64,000 nucleotides of DNA. Source: Verrucomicrobiota bacterium. GTDB taxonomy: Bacteria; Verrucomicrobiota; Verrucomicrobiia; Limisphaerales; Pedosphaeraceae. Location: the NCBI GenBank assembly GCA_021325145.1, contig JAJPHR010000051.1:1-64000 (forward strand), written 5' to 3'. A program made the translations under genes and the position numbers. The notes under the pieces are model-generated. The model was not told where the DNA came from. It was given only the letters and a program-made list of their open reading frames with translations, and did not search any database. Numbering within the stretch: the first letter of the stretch is position 1; every line of letters begins with the position of its first letter. This document shows, piece by piece, positions 1 to 8,032 of this stretch.

Positions 1-369
1 ATGTTCGTCAAGGATGGCAGAACTGCGTGGACGGGCGTGAGGAACTTTCAAGCGCGCAATAATCTTCGCGCCATGAAGCAGGGCGACGAGGTGTTGTTTT
101 ATCACAGCGTGAGTGAAAAACAGGTCGTGGGAATCGCCCGCGTGGCGAAGGAAGCCTATGCGGACCCCACCGCCAGGGAAGGGGACTGGTCAGCGGTGGA
201 CCTCGAGCCCGAGGTGGCGTTGAAAGAGCCCGTGACGCTCGAAACCATTAAAGCAGATAAAATCCTCAAGGAAATTCCACTCGTGCGACACTCGCGCCTG
301 TCGGTTACGCCATTGGCAGCGGCGGCGTTTGAACGGTTTCTGGAATTGGGAAAGCCGTTACGAAAATAA
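1..369 (+). CDS. EVE domain protein, 5' end cut by window edge
   Basis: This is the C-terminal part of an EVE-fold protein (relative of thymocyte nuclear protein 1). The family is related to the PUA/YTH folds and is thought to bind modified bases in nucleic acid. The visible reading frame runs 122 codons from base 1 and contains the family signature 'DGRTAWTGVRNFQARNNL' followed by 'GDEVLFYHS'. Family members normally carry about 15-20 more N-terminal residues (a 'YWLxKSEP' strand), so the ATG at base 1 is probably an internal methionine and the true start lies outside the window. The stop overlaps the 3' end of the convergent acetyltransferase gene by 12 bases. The family assignment is firm; the biological substrate is not known. 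Confidence 0.85.
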   Translation: MFVKDGRTAWTGVRNFQARNNLRAMKQGDEVLFYHSVSEKQVVGIARVAKEAYADPTAREGDWSAVDLEPEVALKEPVTLETIKADKILKEIPLVRHSRLSVTPLAAAAFERFLELGKPLRK

Positions 370-1119
370 TTCCAGCCAAACCGGCGCGGTGAGCGCCATG
401 CGAATGACGTCCCGCCACTTGTCCTGAATCCGGGTTTCTTCGAGGAAAACGCCCTCCAGTTCAAAACCAAATTTGCCGTTCAGGTTGAGGTTTCGAATAT
501 TGATGTCCAGCGAGTGCAGGTAAACCTTTTTGTACTTCCGCACGACGAAAACATGATACAGAAAAAGGAAGGTGGCGCGTTTGCCGATGCCCTTGCCATG
601 CATGTCCGGGTCGCCCACGAGCTTTCGCATCTCCAAACGCCCGGATTCAGGGTCGATGTTTTCGGCGCCAATGATTCCGGCAAAATTCTTTTCGTGAAAA
701 ATGGAAAAATACTCGCAATTGGGTGATTGAAAGTAGCGGACCAATTCCTTTTCCGAATCGGGGAACCGGGGGTAAAAGCTTTGGCGGGTGGCGGGCGCGC
801 GAAGCCAGTTCGCGATTTTAGGGATCAGGGCGACATCCATGGGCGTGATAACGACCTGTTGGAGATCAAGCCGCTTCGCTGACGCCCAATCGTCTCGCAC
901 GTCCTTGATCGTAAAGATCCGGTTGTAATACTCCACCTGCTTGTCGGCGCCGCTGCCTTTTTGCATCACGTTGTCGAGCAAATGACCGGCGACACTGAGG
1001 ACGTCCGCCTTGTCCACGCCGTAGTTGATCAACTCATTGTAAAACCCCTTGGCGACGAGCTTGAGCATCTGCTCATGATACTTGCGCATCGCACTCCCGG
1101 ATTCTTCTTGCTCGGGCAT
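358..1119 (-). CDS. GNAT-family N-acetyltransferase
   Basis: A cytoplasmic protein of about 253 residues with a C-terminal GNAT (RimJ/RimL-like) acyl-transfer domain. The pyrophosphate-binding loop is visible as 'DPDMHGKGIGKRA', followed by the helix 'TFLFLYHVF' and the typical late strand 'LHSLDINIRNLNLNGKFGFE', where the GNAT fold recognises its substrate. The N-terminal 90 residues resemble no domain I know. The frame opens further upstream (to 1173), but the ATG at 1119 is preferred. An alternative ATG at 1089 has a GGGAG five bases upstream and is nearly as good. It is convergent with the EVE gene and overlaps it by 12 bases. The acetyl acceptor cannot be read from sequence. Confidence 0.75.
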   Translation of the reverse strand: MPEQEESGSAMRKYHEQMLKLVAKGFYNELINYGVDKADVLSVAGHLLDNVMQKGSGADKQVEYYNRIFTIKDVRDDWASAKRLDLQQVVITPMDVALIPKIANWLRAPATRQSFYPRFPDSEKELVRYFQSPNCEYFSIFHEKNFAGIIGAENIDPESGRLEMRKLVGDPDMHGKGIGKRATFLFLYHVFVVRKYKKVYLHSLDINIRNLNLNGKFGFELEGVFLEETRIQDKWRDVIRMALTAPVWLELFS

Positions 1120-1220
1120 AGGATTTATTTGTAACGGAGGATTGGCGGGAGCGCAACCTTGTGAAAACCCCAAACATCAGAAAAGCTCCCAATAGCAAAC
1201 TTCAAGCGACCTGGAAGCGC

Positions 1221-1249
1221 TTGCCAGAACGTTTCTTGGGAGCTAGAGT
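1221..1249 (+). promoter_or_regulatory. sigma70-type promoter of the RNase P RNA gene
   Basis: TTGCCA at 1221-1226 and TAGAGT at 1244-1249 are separated by 17 bases, the optimal spacing. The predicted start lies 6-8 bases downstream, exactly where the first pairing strand of the RNase P RNA begins (1255). Agreement between promoter spacing and RNA end makes this more than a chance match. Confidence 0.7.
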
Positions 1250-1254
1250 GTCCA

Positions 1255-1665
1255 TGATTTTGGAAGGGTGGAGAGTCGCTTCCGGCGCGAGCCGGGGGAG
1301 GAAAGTCCGAACTCCATAGGGCGCGATGCCGCGTAACCCTTGCCGCAGGGCAGGGGATACACGCGGGAGGAAGGCCGAAATGCCTTTCGACGGAAAGTGC
1401 CGCAGAAACTTAAACCGCCGCCGGCTTTAGCTGGCGGTAAGGGTGAAAAGGTGGGGTAAGAGCCCACCGCTCCAAGAGTAATCGCGGAGGCACGGAAAAC
1501 CCCATCGGGTGCAAGGCCAAATAGGAAACCGAGGAGCGGCCCGCTCCGCGCCTCGTCGAAAGGCGAGGCAGGTTTCGGGTATTGGCTGCTCAGACAAATG
1601 ATTCTCTCCCTCGCCCTTTAACAGGCGGGGCAGACAAAATTCGGCTTACAGCCCTTCCAAAATCA
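1255..1665 (+). ncRNA. rnpB: RNase P RNA, bacterial class A
   Basis: This is the catalytic RNA of ribonuclease P, which trims the 5' leaders of tRNA precursors. The universally conserved blocks are present in order: 'GAGGAAAGTCCG' near the 5' end, 'CAGAAA' and 'GGTAAGGGTGAAAAGGTG', 'AAGAGCCCACCG', and near the 3' end 'GACAAAATTCGGCTTACAG'. The ends are set by a perfect 14-base pairing between TGATTTTGGAAGGG (1255-1268) and CCCTTCCAAAATCA (1652-1665), which forms helix P1. The 411-base length is normal for type A. A short CTCCC-TAA-GGGAG hairpin follows at 1666-1678 and might help termination. Open frames within the gene have no coding character. Confidence 0.97.
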
Positions 1666-1687
1666 CTCCCTAAGGGAGAAATCGCCA

Positions 1688-1806
1688 GGCACCAACAACC
1701 AAGCTCCAGAAAAACACCAACTCCCAATCACCAACCAGATGGCTTGTTAGTTGGAGTTTGGTGTTTGGAACTTCTCTGGTGTTTGGTTGTTGGTGCTTGG
1801 AGGTTG
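1688..1806. repeat. CCAAC/TTGG-rich imperfect palindrome (dispersed repeat)
   Basis: The left arm is built of CACCAAC, CCAAGCTCCAGA and CACCAACTCCCA units, and the right arm of TTGGAGTTTGGTGTTTGG and TCTGGTGTTTGGTTG units, so the whole element can fold into a long imperfect hairpin. It lies between rnpB and the 3' end of sucA. A related element is at 22200-22330, and a shorter one is embedded in the coding sequence at 5938-5971. No gene is seen here. Confidence 0.7.
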
Positions 1807-1817
1807 CTTGGCCTCCG

Positions 1818-4619
1818 CTAAGCCGGGCCATTTTGAAAAGCTTCAGCAACCAATTGCTTCTGCTCCTCCCGATGCGAACTGGCCGAGCCCGTGGCCGGGC
1901 TCGCGGACGGCGGACGAAAGATTCCCCGGAATGGAAAGCGGCCAAAAATAATTTCACCCAGTTTAACGCGCATGTAACGCCAGGCGCCCATGTTCTTGGG
2001 CTCTTCCTGGACCCAAAATGCCGGGGTGCCCGGACGATAAGCGGCCAGCACAGCCTCCAGCCATTCCGGTTTGAAGGGATAAAGCTGTTCGAGCCGGATA
2101 ATGGCCACATCATCGCGCTTTAAATCAGCCCGCTTTTTCTCGAGATCATAATAGACCCGGCCGGTGCAAAGCAGGATGCGCTGAATCCTGGCAGCTTCGC
2201 CCTCGTCAGGAATGATGCGTTTAAACCCGCCATTCGCGAGATCGGACCGGCCGGATGCAACGTGCGGATCACGCAGCAGTCCCTTGGGCGTCATGATCAC
2301 CAGGGGCTTGCGCCAGCGCCGGATGACTTGACGGCGAAGGACATGGAAATACTGGGCCGCCGTGGTCGGGTACACCACCTGGATGTTGTGTTCCGCCGCC
2401 AGTGCGAGGAAGCGTTCCAACCGGGCGCTCGAATGTTCGGGCCCGCTGCCTTCGAATCCGTGCGGCAGCAACAGCACCAATCCTGAGAGTCGTCGCCATT
2501 TATCTTCAGCGCTGGTGATGAATTGGTCGATGATAACCTGCGCGGCATTGGCGAAATCGCCGTATTGAGATTCCCAGAGAATCAACCCATCCGGATAATC
2601 CAGGCTATAACCGTAATCAAACCCAAGCACGCCGGCCTCGGACAGAGGGCTGTTGATAATGTCCACCGGCGCCTGGTTGGAACCAAGGTGTTGCAGCGGA
2701 ATCCATGGGTGGCCGTCTTCGTAATCGTAAAGGATCGCGTGACGCTGGCTGAATGTGCCGCGGCCACTGTCCTGTCCGCTCAGGCGCACACGATGGCCTT
2801 CCAGCGCCAGACTGGCGAAGGCCAGCGACTCCGCCGCCGACCAATCAATCGGGTGCCTGCCGTCAGCCATTTCGCGGCGCGTGTTTAAAAAGCGTTGTAA
2901 TTTTGGATGCGCCCGGAACTCCCGCGGCAACTCCGTTTGTTTCAGCAGCAACGAGGAAGCTTGCTCGGGCGCGATGCCGGTCGGCGGGTCCTGATCAGGC
3001 TCGTTTCCGCCGGTGTAACCTTTCCAAACCCCGCGCAGCCCTTCGGTTGGCGGTTGATATCCGGGGCTGGTGGCGACGGACAATTCCTTTTCGAGAATGT
3101 CGCGGCGTTGAGCGGCGATGGCGTCGGCTTCTTCGCGCGTAATTTCGTTGAGCTTGAGCAAGTGTTCGAGATACCCCTCCCGCACCGGCTTTCGCTTTTC
3201 GATGGCGCGATACAGAGTCGGCTGAGTAAAGGAGGGTTCGTCGCCCTCGTTATGGCCCAGGCGGCGGTACGCATACATGTCGATGATCACGTCCCGCTGA
3301 AAGGTCGCCCGAAAGTCCATGGCCAGTCGGACCACTTGGGCGACCGCCTCGGGATCTTCGCCGTTCACATGGAAGATGGGGCCTTGGACCATTTTCGCCA
3401 CATCGGTGGCGTACACGCTGGATCGGCCTTCCTCGGGGGACGTGGTGAAGCCGATCTGGTTGTTGAGAATGACATGAAGCGTCCCGCCCACGGAATAGCC
3501 GGGCAGCCGGTTCAAATTCAACGTTTCCTGAATGATCCCCTCGGCGGCGAAGGCGGCGTCGCCATGAATCAGCAGCGACATGCCCCGCGAGCGCCGGGTG
3601 TCCCGGGCGCGGTCCTGCTTCGCGCGCGTCCGGCCAAGCGCGACTGGGTTGACGAATTCCAGATGGCTGGGATTGAAACACAACGAGAGATGGATTTTCC
3701 GCCCGGAAGCAGTCTGCCAGTCGCCGCTGTAGCCGAGATGATACTTGACGTCGCCGCGGCCAGTGTAAAGGTGCGGATCGGCATCGGCGAATTCGCGGAA
3801 AATTTCACGCGGACTTTTGCCGATGATGTTCGCGAGCACGTTCAAACGCCCGCGATGAGCCATGCCGAGCACGATTTCTTCGATCCCCTGTTCGCCGGCT
3901 TTTTCAAGAGCGAGATCCAGCAGCGGAATCAGGCTTTCCGAACCTTCCAGCGAAAACGTTTTCGCGCCGACGAATTTTTTGCGGATGAATTCCTCGAACG
4001 TCACCGCATCAGTGAGGCGGGTCAGGATGCGCAGTTGTTCCGGACGGCTCAGTTGCAGGCGGTTTTCGGTCGGCTCCATCCGTTCGCGCAGCCAGCGCCG
4101 GATCGCGAGGTCGTCGATGTACGTGTATTGCACCCCGATTGACTGGCAGTAGGTGTTGCGCAATTTCTCGATGATCTGGCGCACCGTCAGCGGCCCCGGG
4201 TAGGGCAGGTTATCGGTGAAAACCTGTCGATCAAGATCGGCTTCGCTCAACCCGTGAAAGGCAGGATCGAGTTCGGGCGGGGCAGGGCGGGGTTGCCCCA
4301 GCGGATCAATGCGGGCAATCATGTGGCCCCGCACACGATAACTCCGGATCAACTGACTCACGCGGTCCTGAAAATCCGTCGCCCGGGTTTCCGGTCGGGA
4401 AAAATCTTTCGAACCGTCACCGGGAACCGGATTAAACAGGGTCGAAGGACGAAAGGACGGGCCAAGTCGAGGCTGAGTCGTCGGAGCCTCGCCGTTTAAA
4501 AACGCCCTGAAATAACTCCTCCATTCGGGAGCGACCGAGTTTGGGTCGCGCGAATAGTCGGAGTACAAATCCTCCAGAAACGCCAGGTTGAGGCTGTCGG
4601 GCGATTCAGTTGTTTTCAT
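1818..4619 (-). CDS. sucA: 2-oxoglutarate dehydrogenase E1 component
   Basis: This is the thiamine-diphosphate-dependent E1 subunit of the 2-oxoglutarate dehydrogenase complex, which decarboxylates 2-oxoglutarate in the TCA cycle and passes the succinyl group to the E2 lipoyl domain. The 933-residue length matches the E. coli enzyme. The N-terminal E1o helix ('LAFLEDLYSDYSRDPNSV') that docks the complex, the 'GMAHRGRLNVLANI' block, and the ThDP/Mg motif from 'GDAAF' to 'LNNQIGFTTSP' are all visible, as are 'RRLGHNEGDEPSFTQP' and the C-terminal transketolase-like domain ending near 'PKNMGAWRYM'. The start is set at the ATG before 'KTTESPDS', because the 16 upstream in-frame residues show no family similarity. 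The E2 gene (sucB) is not adjacent, so the complex is encoded at separate loci. Confidence 0.96.
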   Translation of the reverse strand: MKTTESPDSLNLAFLEDLYSDYSRDPNSVAPEWRSYFRAFLNGEAPTTQPRLGPSFRPSTLFNPVPGDGSKDFSRPETRATDFQDRVSQLIRSYRVRGHMIARIDPLGQPRPAPPELDPAFHGLSEADLDRQVFTDNLPYPGPLTVRQIIEKLRNTYCQSIGVQYTYIDDLAIRRWLRERMEPTENRLQLSRPEQLRILTRLTDAVTFEEFIRKKFVGAKTFSLEGSESLIPLLDLALEKAGEQGIEEIVLGMAHRGRLNVLANIIGKSPREIFREFADADPHLYTGRGDVKYHLGYSGDWQTASGRKIHLSLCFNPSHLEFVNPVALGRTRAKQDRARDTRRSRGMSLLIHGDAAFAAEGIIQETLNLNRLPGYSVGGTLHVILNNQIGFTTSPEEGRSSVYATDVAKMVQGPIFHVNGEDPEAVAQVVRLAMDFRATFQRDVIIDMYAYRRLGHNEGDEPSFTQPTLYRAIEKRKPVREGYLEHLLKLNEITREEADAIAAQRRDILEKELSVATSPGYQPPTEGLRGVWKGYTGGNEPDQDPPTGIAPEQASSLLLKQTELPREFRAHPKLQRFLNTRREMADGRHPIDWSAAESLAFASLALEGHRVRLSGQDSGRGTFSQRHAILYDYEDGHPWIPLQHLGSNQAPVDIINSPLSEAGVLGFDYGYSLDYPDGLILWESQYGDFANAAQVIIDQFITSAEDKWRRLSGLVLLLPHGFEGSGPEHSSARLERFLALAAEHNIQVVYPTTAAQYFHVLRRQVIRRWRKPLVIMTPKGLLRDPHVASGRSDLANGGFKRIIPDEGEAARIQRILLCTGRVYYDLEKKRADLKRDDVAIIRLEQLYPFKPEWLEAVLAAYRPGTPAFWVQEEPKNMGAWRYMRVKLGEIIFGRFPFRGIFRPPSASPATGSASSHREEQKQLVAEAFQNGPA

Positions 4620-4699
4620 GAATGACTGTAACTTAATTGGATGCGACGCACCGCATTGAGGATTCAAAACCTTAAACCAAAGTTGCGAGCCTGCCTGCG

Positions 4700-5173
4700 T
4701 TATTTGACCTGCAGATTCGAAACCACTTCGCGGACGCCTTCGGTATCCATGGCCAGCGTAATCGCCTTTTGAATGTTTTCCGGGGACGAGGCGGTGCCGG
4801 ACAATGTAACCAAGCCATCGGTGGTGCTCACCGAAATGCTCAAGGCGGAGAGATCCTTGTCCGCGATCAACTTGCCTTTGATGGTCGCGGTGATGCGCGC
4901 GTCCGAGGCCGCATCGGCAATGGCTGTTCCAGCGTCCTGGGCTTTGCGGCGGATCACCCTGCCGCTATTGGCCAATTCGTTTTTGATGTTGTCCGGAGTC
5001 AAGCCCCACGAATTGAATTTCTCTCTGGCGGCGCCTCCGGCCTCTTTCGCCCCGGTTTCGATGCGATCCTTCGCCTCCTGGGCGGTCGGATTCCTGCGTT
5101 CATCGGCGTAATACCAAATCACCGCCCCGACAATCAAAACTCCGAAGATAAGTCCAAAGAAGAAAGATCTCAT
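4700..5173 (-). CDS. membrane-anchored BON-domain protein
   Basis: A 157-residue protein with an N-terminal transmembrane or signal-anchor helix ('FFFGLIFGVLIVGAVIWYY', about residues 3-21), a charged helical stretch, and a C-terminal BON domain ('ITATIKGKLIADKDLSALSI', then 'GLVTLSGTASSPENIQKAI'). BON domains, as in OsmY, are linked to phospholipid binding and envelope stress tolerance. The open frame extends 26 codons upstream, but the ATG at 5173 places the hydrophobic helix at the N terminus and is chosen. The gene follows sucA's start on the same strand with an 80-base gap, and no functional link is evident. Confidence 0.8.
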   Translation of the reverse strand: MRSFFFGLIFGVLIVGAVIWYYADERRNPTAQEAKDRIETGAKEAGGAAREKFNSWGLTPDNIKNELANSGRVIRRKAQDAGTAIADAASDARITATIKGKLIADKDLSALSISVSTTDGLVTLSGTASSPENIQKAITLAMDTEGVREVVSNLQVK

Positions 5174-5240
5174 ACCGTAATTCCGATTAAAGCTAACTGG
5201 TCTGGAACGGAAGTCAAACTGTGGTTCAAAAGGAGATGCA

Positions 5241-5301
5241 AGCGCGGACATTCCCTTCCGCCTGGACGTAGCACGTCAAAGCGGGCAGGAATGTCCGCGC
5301 T
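5241..5301. repeat. 14-bp inverted repeat of a dispersed GC-rich element
   Basis: AGCGCGGACATTCC (5241-5254) and its exact complement GGAATGTCCGCGCT (5288-5301) flank a 33-base loop. It sits in the 223-base gap upstream of the TPR/membrane gene. No T-run follows, so it is more like a dispersed palindromic element than a terminator. Confidence 0.6.
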
Positions 5302-5396
5302 CCGCCTTCGATGGCTGAAGCACTGGTTCAGACGGAACGCATTGTGACGTGGCGTTGCCTTGACCTTCCCCGCGCTCTGACTGGATAGTATTAAGC

Positions 5397-7337
5397 ATGC
5401 AATTGGCCGCGGCACAAACCCGCCAAACCGACGACTCCGCAGGAAGCGGCTTTTCCCGTCCATCTCGAAAGAGCGCCGCACTCGCATTGCTTCTGATTGT
5501 TCTCGTTGGCTGGGCTTTCCTCCCGGCCTTGCACAACGGATTCGTGAATTTCGATGACGAGGAATATGTCGTCGGAAACGCGCACGTCAAAGCAGGCTTG
5601 ACCTGGGACGGTGTGCGGTGGGCTTTCACGAGCACGGCGGCGGGCAATTGGCATCCGCTCACCTGGCTGTCGCACATGCTGGATTGCGAATTGTTCGGGC
5701 TGAACCCGTGGGGACATCACTTGACAAGCCTGATGCTGCACGCCGCCAACGCGCTGCTTGTGTTTTTTGTCTTCTCGCGAATGACCGGAGCAATTTGGCG
5801 CAGTTTTTTTGTTGCCGCAATTTTCGCCGTGCATCCTTTGCGGGTTGAATCGGTCGCCTGGGCATCGGAGCGCAAGGATGTGCTGAGCCTGCTGTTTTGG
5901 ATGCTCACGTTGTGGAGTTACTTCCGTTATGCCATTGAGTCCAAAGTCCAGGGTCCAAAGTCCAAGCTCTGGTACGGGCTGGCGCTGTTTTGCTTTGCAT
6001 TGGGGCTAATGGCAAAGCCCTCTTTGGTGGTGTTGCCGTTGGTTCTATTGTTACTCGATTTCTGGCCCCTCAAGCGCAGTTCTGTTTCCAAACTGTTCCT
6101 CGAGAAAGCGCCATTTTTCATCCTCGCCGCCGCGTCGAGTCTCGTGACGTTCTTCGCGCAAAAGCGGGGCGGAGCGGTTGTGGCGATGGATCATTTGCCG
6201 TTGAGTGCGCGCTTGGAGAACACGGTCGTTTCGTACGTTCGTTATCTTGGAAAGATATTTTGGCCGGCGGACCTGTCGGTCTTTTACCCGCTGCCGGCTC
6301 ATTGGCCAATTGGGACGGTCGTGCTCTGCGGCATGCTGTTGCTCGGAATTTCCACGGGCGCTGTGCTCTTGCGCGGGCATCGGCCTTTTTTGGCGGTCGG
6401 ATGGTTTTGGTTCGTTGGAACGCTCGTGCCGGTGATCGGGTTGGTGCAGGTGGGCGAACAGTCCATGGCCGACCGTTACAGCTACATTTCGGGCCTCGGT
6501 GTGCTGCTGATGATTGCCTGGGGCATTCCAGAACTCACCGGATATTTTCGGATTGGACTGGTTGCCAGCGCCACCATGGCGGGAATCATCGCGCTGTGCG
6601 CTGCGACGCGCCAGCAAGTCGGCTATTGGAAGGACAGCGAAACGCTCTTCCGTCATGCTCTGGCGGTCAGCGAAGATAACTACGGCGCGCGCGTTGACCT
6701 GGGCAACGCGCTGTTGAGCCAGGGACGGACCGACGAGGCCATCCTTCAATTTCGGGAAGCCGTTCGATTAAGGCCGGAACTCCCGCTGCCTCACGACCGT
6801 CTGGCCACCGCTCTGCACGCCAGGGGGCGGCTTGATGAGGCCATTGAGCAGTTCGAAGAGATACTGAAACTGAAACCCAGCGAGGCTGCCGCGCACAATG
6901 AAATCGGGGCCATCCTTTTTGGCCAGGGGCACTTGAACGAGGCCATCGACCATTATCGCGAAGCGGCCAGGCTGAATCCGAACGCAGCCGCGACCCACTA
7001 CAATTGGGGCATTGCTTTATGTTACCAGGGCCGCTACAGCGAAGCCGTCGGCCAGTTGGGAGAGGCTGTAGTGTTGGAGCCAGACAATGCCCGCGCACAT
7101 TATAATCTGGGCATCGCGTTGTCGCGCACTGGCCGCGTGGATGAGGCGATCCGCGAGTTTGGCGCGGCGCTGGTGCTCGAACCAAAGGCGCCGAAAACGC
7201 ACTACCAACTCGGGCTGGCTTTGACCCAGGCGGGCCGCCGGGAAGAGGCCATTGCGCAATTTCGCGCCGCCTTGACGTTGCAACCGGGCTACGCCGAAGC
7301 GGCGAAGGAATTGGAGAAACTTGCCGCGCCTCACTGA
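5397..7337 (+). CDS. TMTC-like membrane glycosyltransferase-fold protein with C-terminal TPRs
   Basis: A 646-residue integral membrane protein. Residues 1 to about 400 form a polytopic GT-C-like region with the acidic luminal motif 'NFDDEEYV', 'NWHPLTWLSHMLD' and 'HPLRVESVAWASERKDVLS', the same layout as eukaryotic TMTC O-mannosyltransferases and their bacterial relatives. Residues from about 425 to 640 contain at least six tetratricopeptide repeats (for example 'GRTDEAILQFREAVRLRPE'), probably periplasmic. GT-C enzymes use polyprenyl-phosphate sugars, so protein or polymer glycosylation is a reasonable inference, but no activity is shown. A dispersed DNA repeat is inserted in frame at 5938-5971 ('SKVQGPKSK'). 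A strong hairpin terminator candidate lies 147 bases past the stop. Confidence 0.8.
   Translation: MQLAAAQTRQTDDSAGSGFSRPSRKSAALALLLIVLVGWAFLPALHNGFVNFDDEEYVVGNAHVKAGLTWDGVRWAFTSTAAGNWHPLTWLSHMLDCELFGLNPWGHHLTSLMLHAANALLVFFVFSRMTGAIWRSFFVAAIFAVHPLRVESVAWASERKDVLSLLFWMLTLWSYFRYAIESKVQGPKSKLWYGLALFCFALGLMAKPSLVVLPLVLLLLDFWPLKRSSVSKLFLEKAPFFILAAASSLVTFFAQKRGGAVVAMDHLPLSARLENTVVSYVRYLGKIFWPADLSVFYPLPAHWPIGTVVLCGMLLLGISTGAVLLRGHRPFLAVGWFWFVGTLVPVIGLVQVGEQSMADRYSYISGLGVLLMIAWGIPELTGYFRIGLVASATMAGIIALCAATRQQVGYWKDSETLFRHALAVSEDNYGARVDLGNALLSQGRTDEAILQFREAVRLRPELPLPHDRLATALHARGRLDEAIEQFEEILKLKPSEAAAHNEIGAILFGQGHLNEAIDHYREAARLNPNAAATHYNWGIALCYQGRYSEAVGQLGEAVVLEPDNARAHYNLGIALSRTGRVDEAIREFGAALVLEPKAPKTHYQLGLALTQAGRREEAIAQFRAALTLQPGYAEAAKELEKLAAPH
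5938..5971 (+). repeat. GTCCAAAG direct repeat inside the TMTC-like gene
   Basis: The unit GTCCAAAGTCC occurs twice around a GGGTCC core, followed by 'AAGCTCTGG', giving an in-frame insertion translated as 'SKVQGPKSKLW' in a loop between membrane helices. The composition (CCAAAG/CCAAGCT) is like the dispersed palindromes at 1688-1806 and 22200-22330. Confidence 0.55.
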
Positions 7338-7483
7338 AGTGCGGAGCTCTGCGCTCCGCCAATGAGCAAGGCATTTCCATTACTCGGGGATCGCAATTTC
7401 AATTGACAAAAATCGCCTGCTAAACAACCTTTGCGCCAGCCTCAGGCTCCGCTCGCAAGAGCAGAGCATCCCACGAGGCTGCG

Positions 7484-7509
7484 GGGGCCCCGGAGGGGCC
7501 CCTCCTTTT
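7484..7509 (+). terminator. rho-independent terminator candidate
   Basis: GGGGCCCC (7484-7491), a GGA loop and a second GGGGCCCC (7495-7502) form a perfect 8-bp stem, followed by TCCTTTT. It lies downstream of the TMTC-like gene and before the doxX-sigma pair, where a transcription stop is expected. Confidence 0.6.
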
Positions 7510-7574
7510 AACCAAGTCTTCCACTCCTATTTCGAGTGTAAGGTTTTCAATTCTTCTTCGACCAATCTGCAACT

Positions 7575-8012
7575 ATGAATGCATTTTGTAAAACCCACAC
7601 GGTTGCCAGTTGGATCTTTCAATTGATTGCGGCCGGCATTTTGTTGCAAACCCTTTTCTTCAAATTCACGGCGGCCCCCGAATCGGTTTACATATTCACG
7701 ACCCTTGGGATGGAGCCTTGGGGCCGCATCGGCACCGGTGTAGTGGAATTAATCGCATCAGTTCTATTGTTGACGCCCAGAACCGTGCCATGGGGCGCGA
7801 TGCTGGCGTTGGGTGTCATGAGCGGAGCCATTATGGGCCATCTCACGAAACTGGGCATCGTGGTAATGGACGATGGCGGATTGCTGTTCGCGTTGGCCCT
7901 GATCGTGTTCGGCTCCTGCCTGATCGTGCTTTTTCTCCGACGCCGGCAAATCCCGGTCATTGGAACGGCATTTGCGCCCGCTGCATCGGCCAGCCAATCC
8001 TTCGACCGCTGA
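7575..8012 (+). CDS. DoxX-family small membrane protein
   Basis: A 145-residue protein with four predicted membrane helices: 'WIFQLIAAGILLQTLFFKF', 'IGTGVVELIASVLLL', 'WGAMLALGVMSGAIMGHL' and 'LLFALALIVFGSCLIVLFL'. The phenylalanine-lysine-phenylalanine after helix 1 and the 'TGVVELIASVLLL' helix are typical of DoxX. The family includes subunits of membrane oxidoreductase complexes and many uncharacterised proteins. It ends 20 bases before an ECF sigma factor on the same strand, so the two are probably co-transcribed. Function is not assigned beyond the family. Confidence 0.75.
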   Translation: MNAFCKTHTVASWIFQLIAAGILLQTLFFKFTAAPESVYIFTTLGMEPWGRIGTGVVELIASVLLLTPRTVPWGAMLALGVMSGAIMGHLTKLGIVVMDDGGLLFALALIVFGSCLIVLFLRRRQIPVIGTAFAPAASASQSFDR

Positions 8013-8032
8013 AATCTCTGAACCAGTGCGCC

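Noticed and set aside
1582..1821. Small frames within and after RNase P RNA
   Set aside because: They overlap conserved RNA structure or the palindromic repeat; no coding signal.
2907..4142. 411-codon frame on the plus strand inside sucA
   Set aside because: Antisense shadow of a clearly conserved 2-oxoglutarate dehydrogenase gene in GC-rich DNA; no family motif in its own translation.
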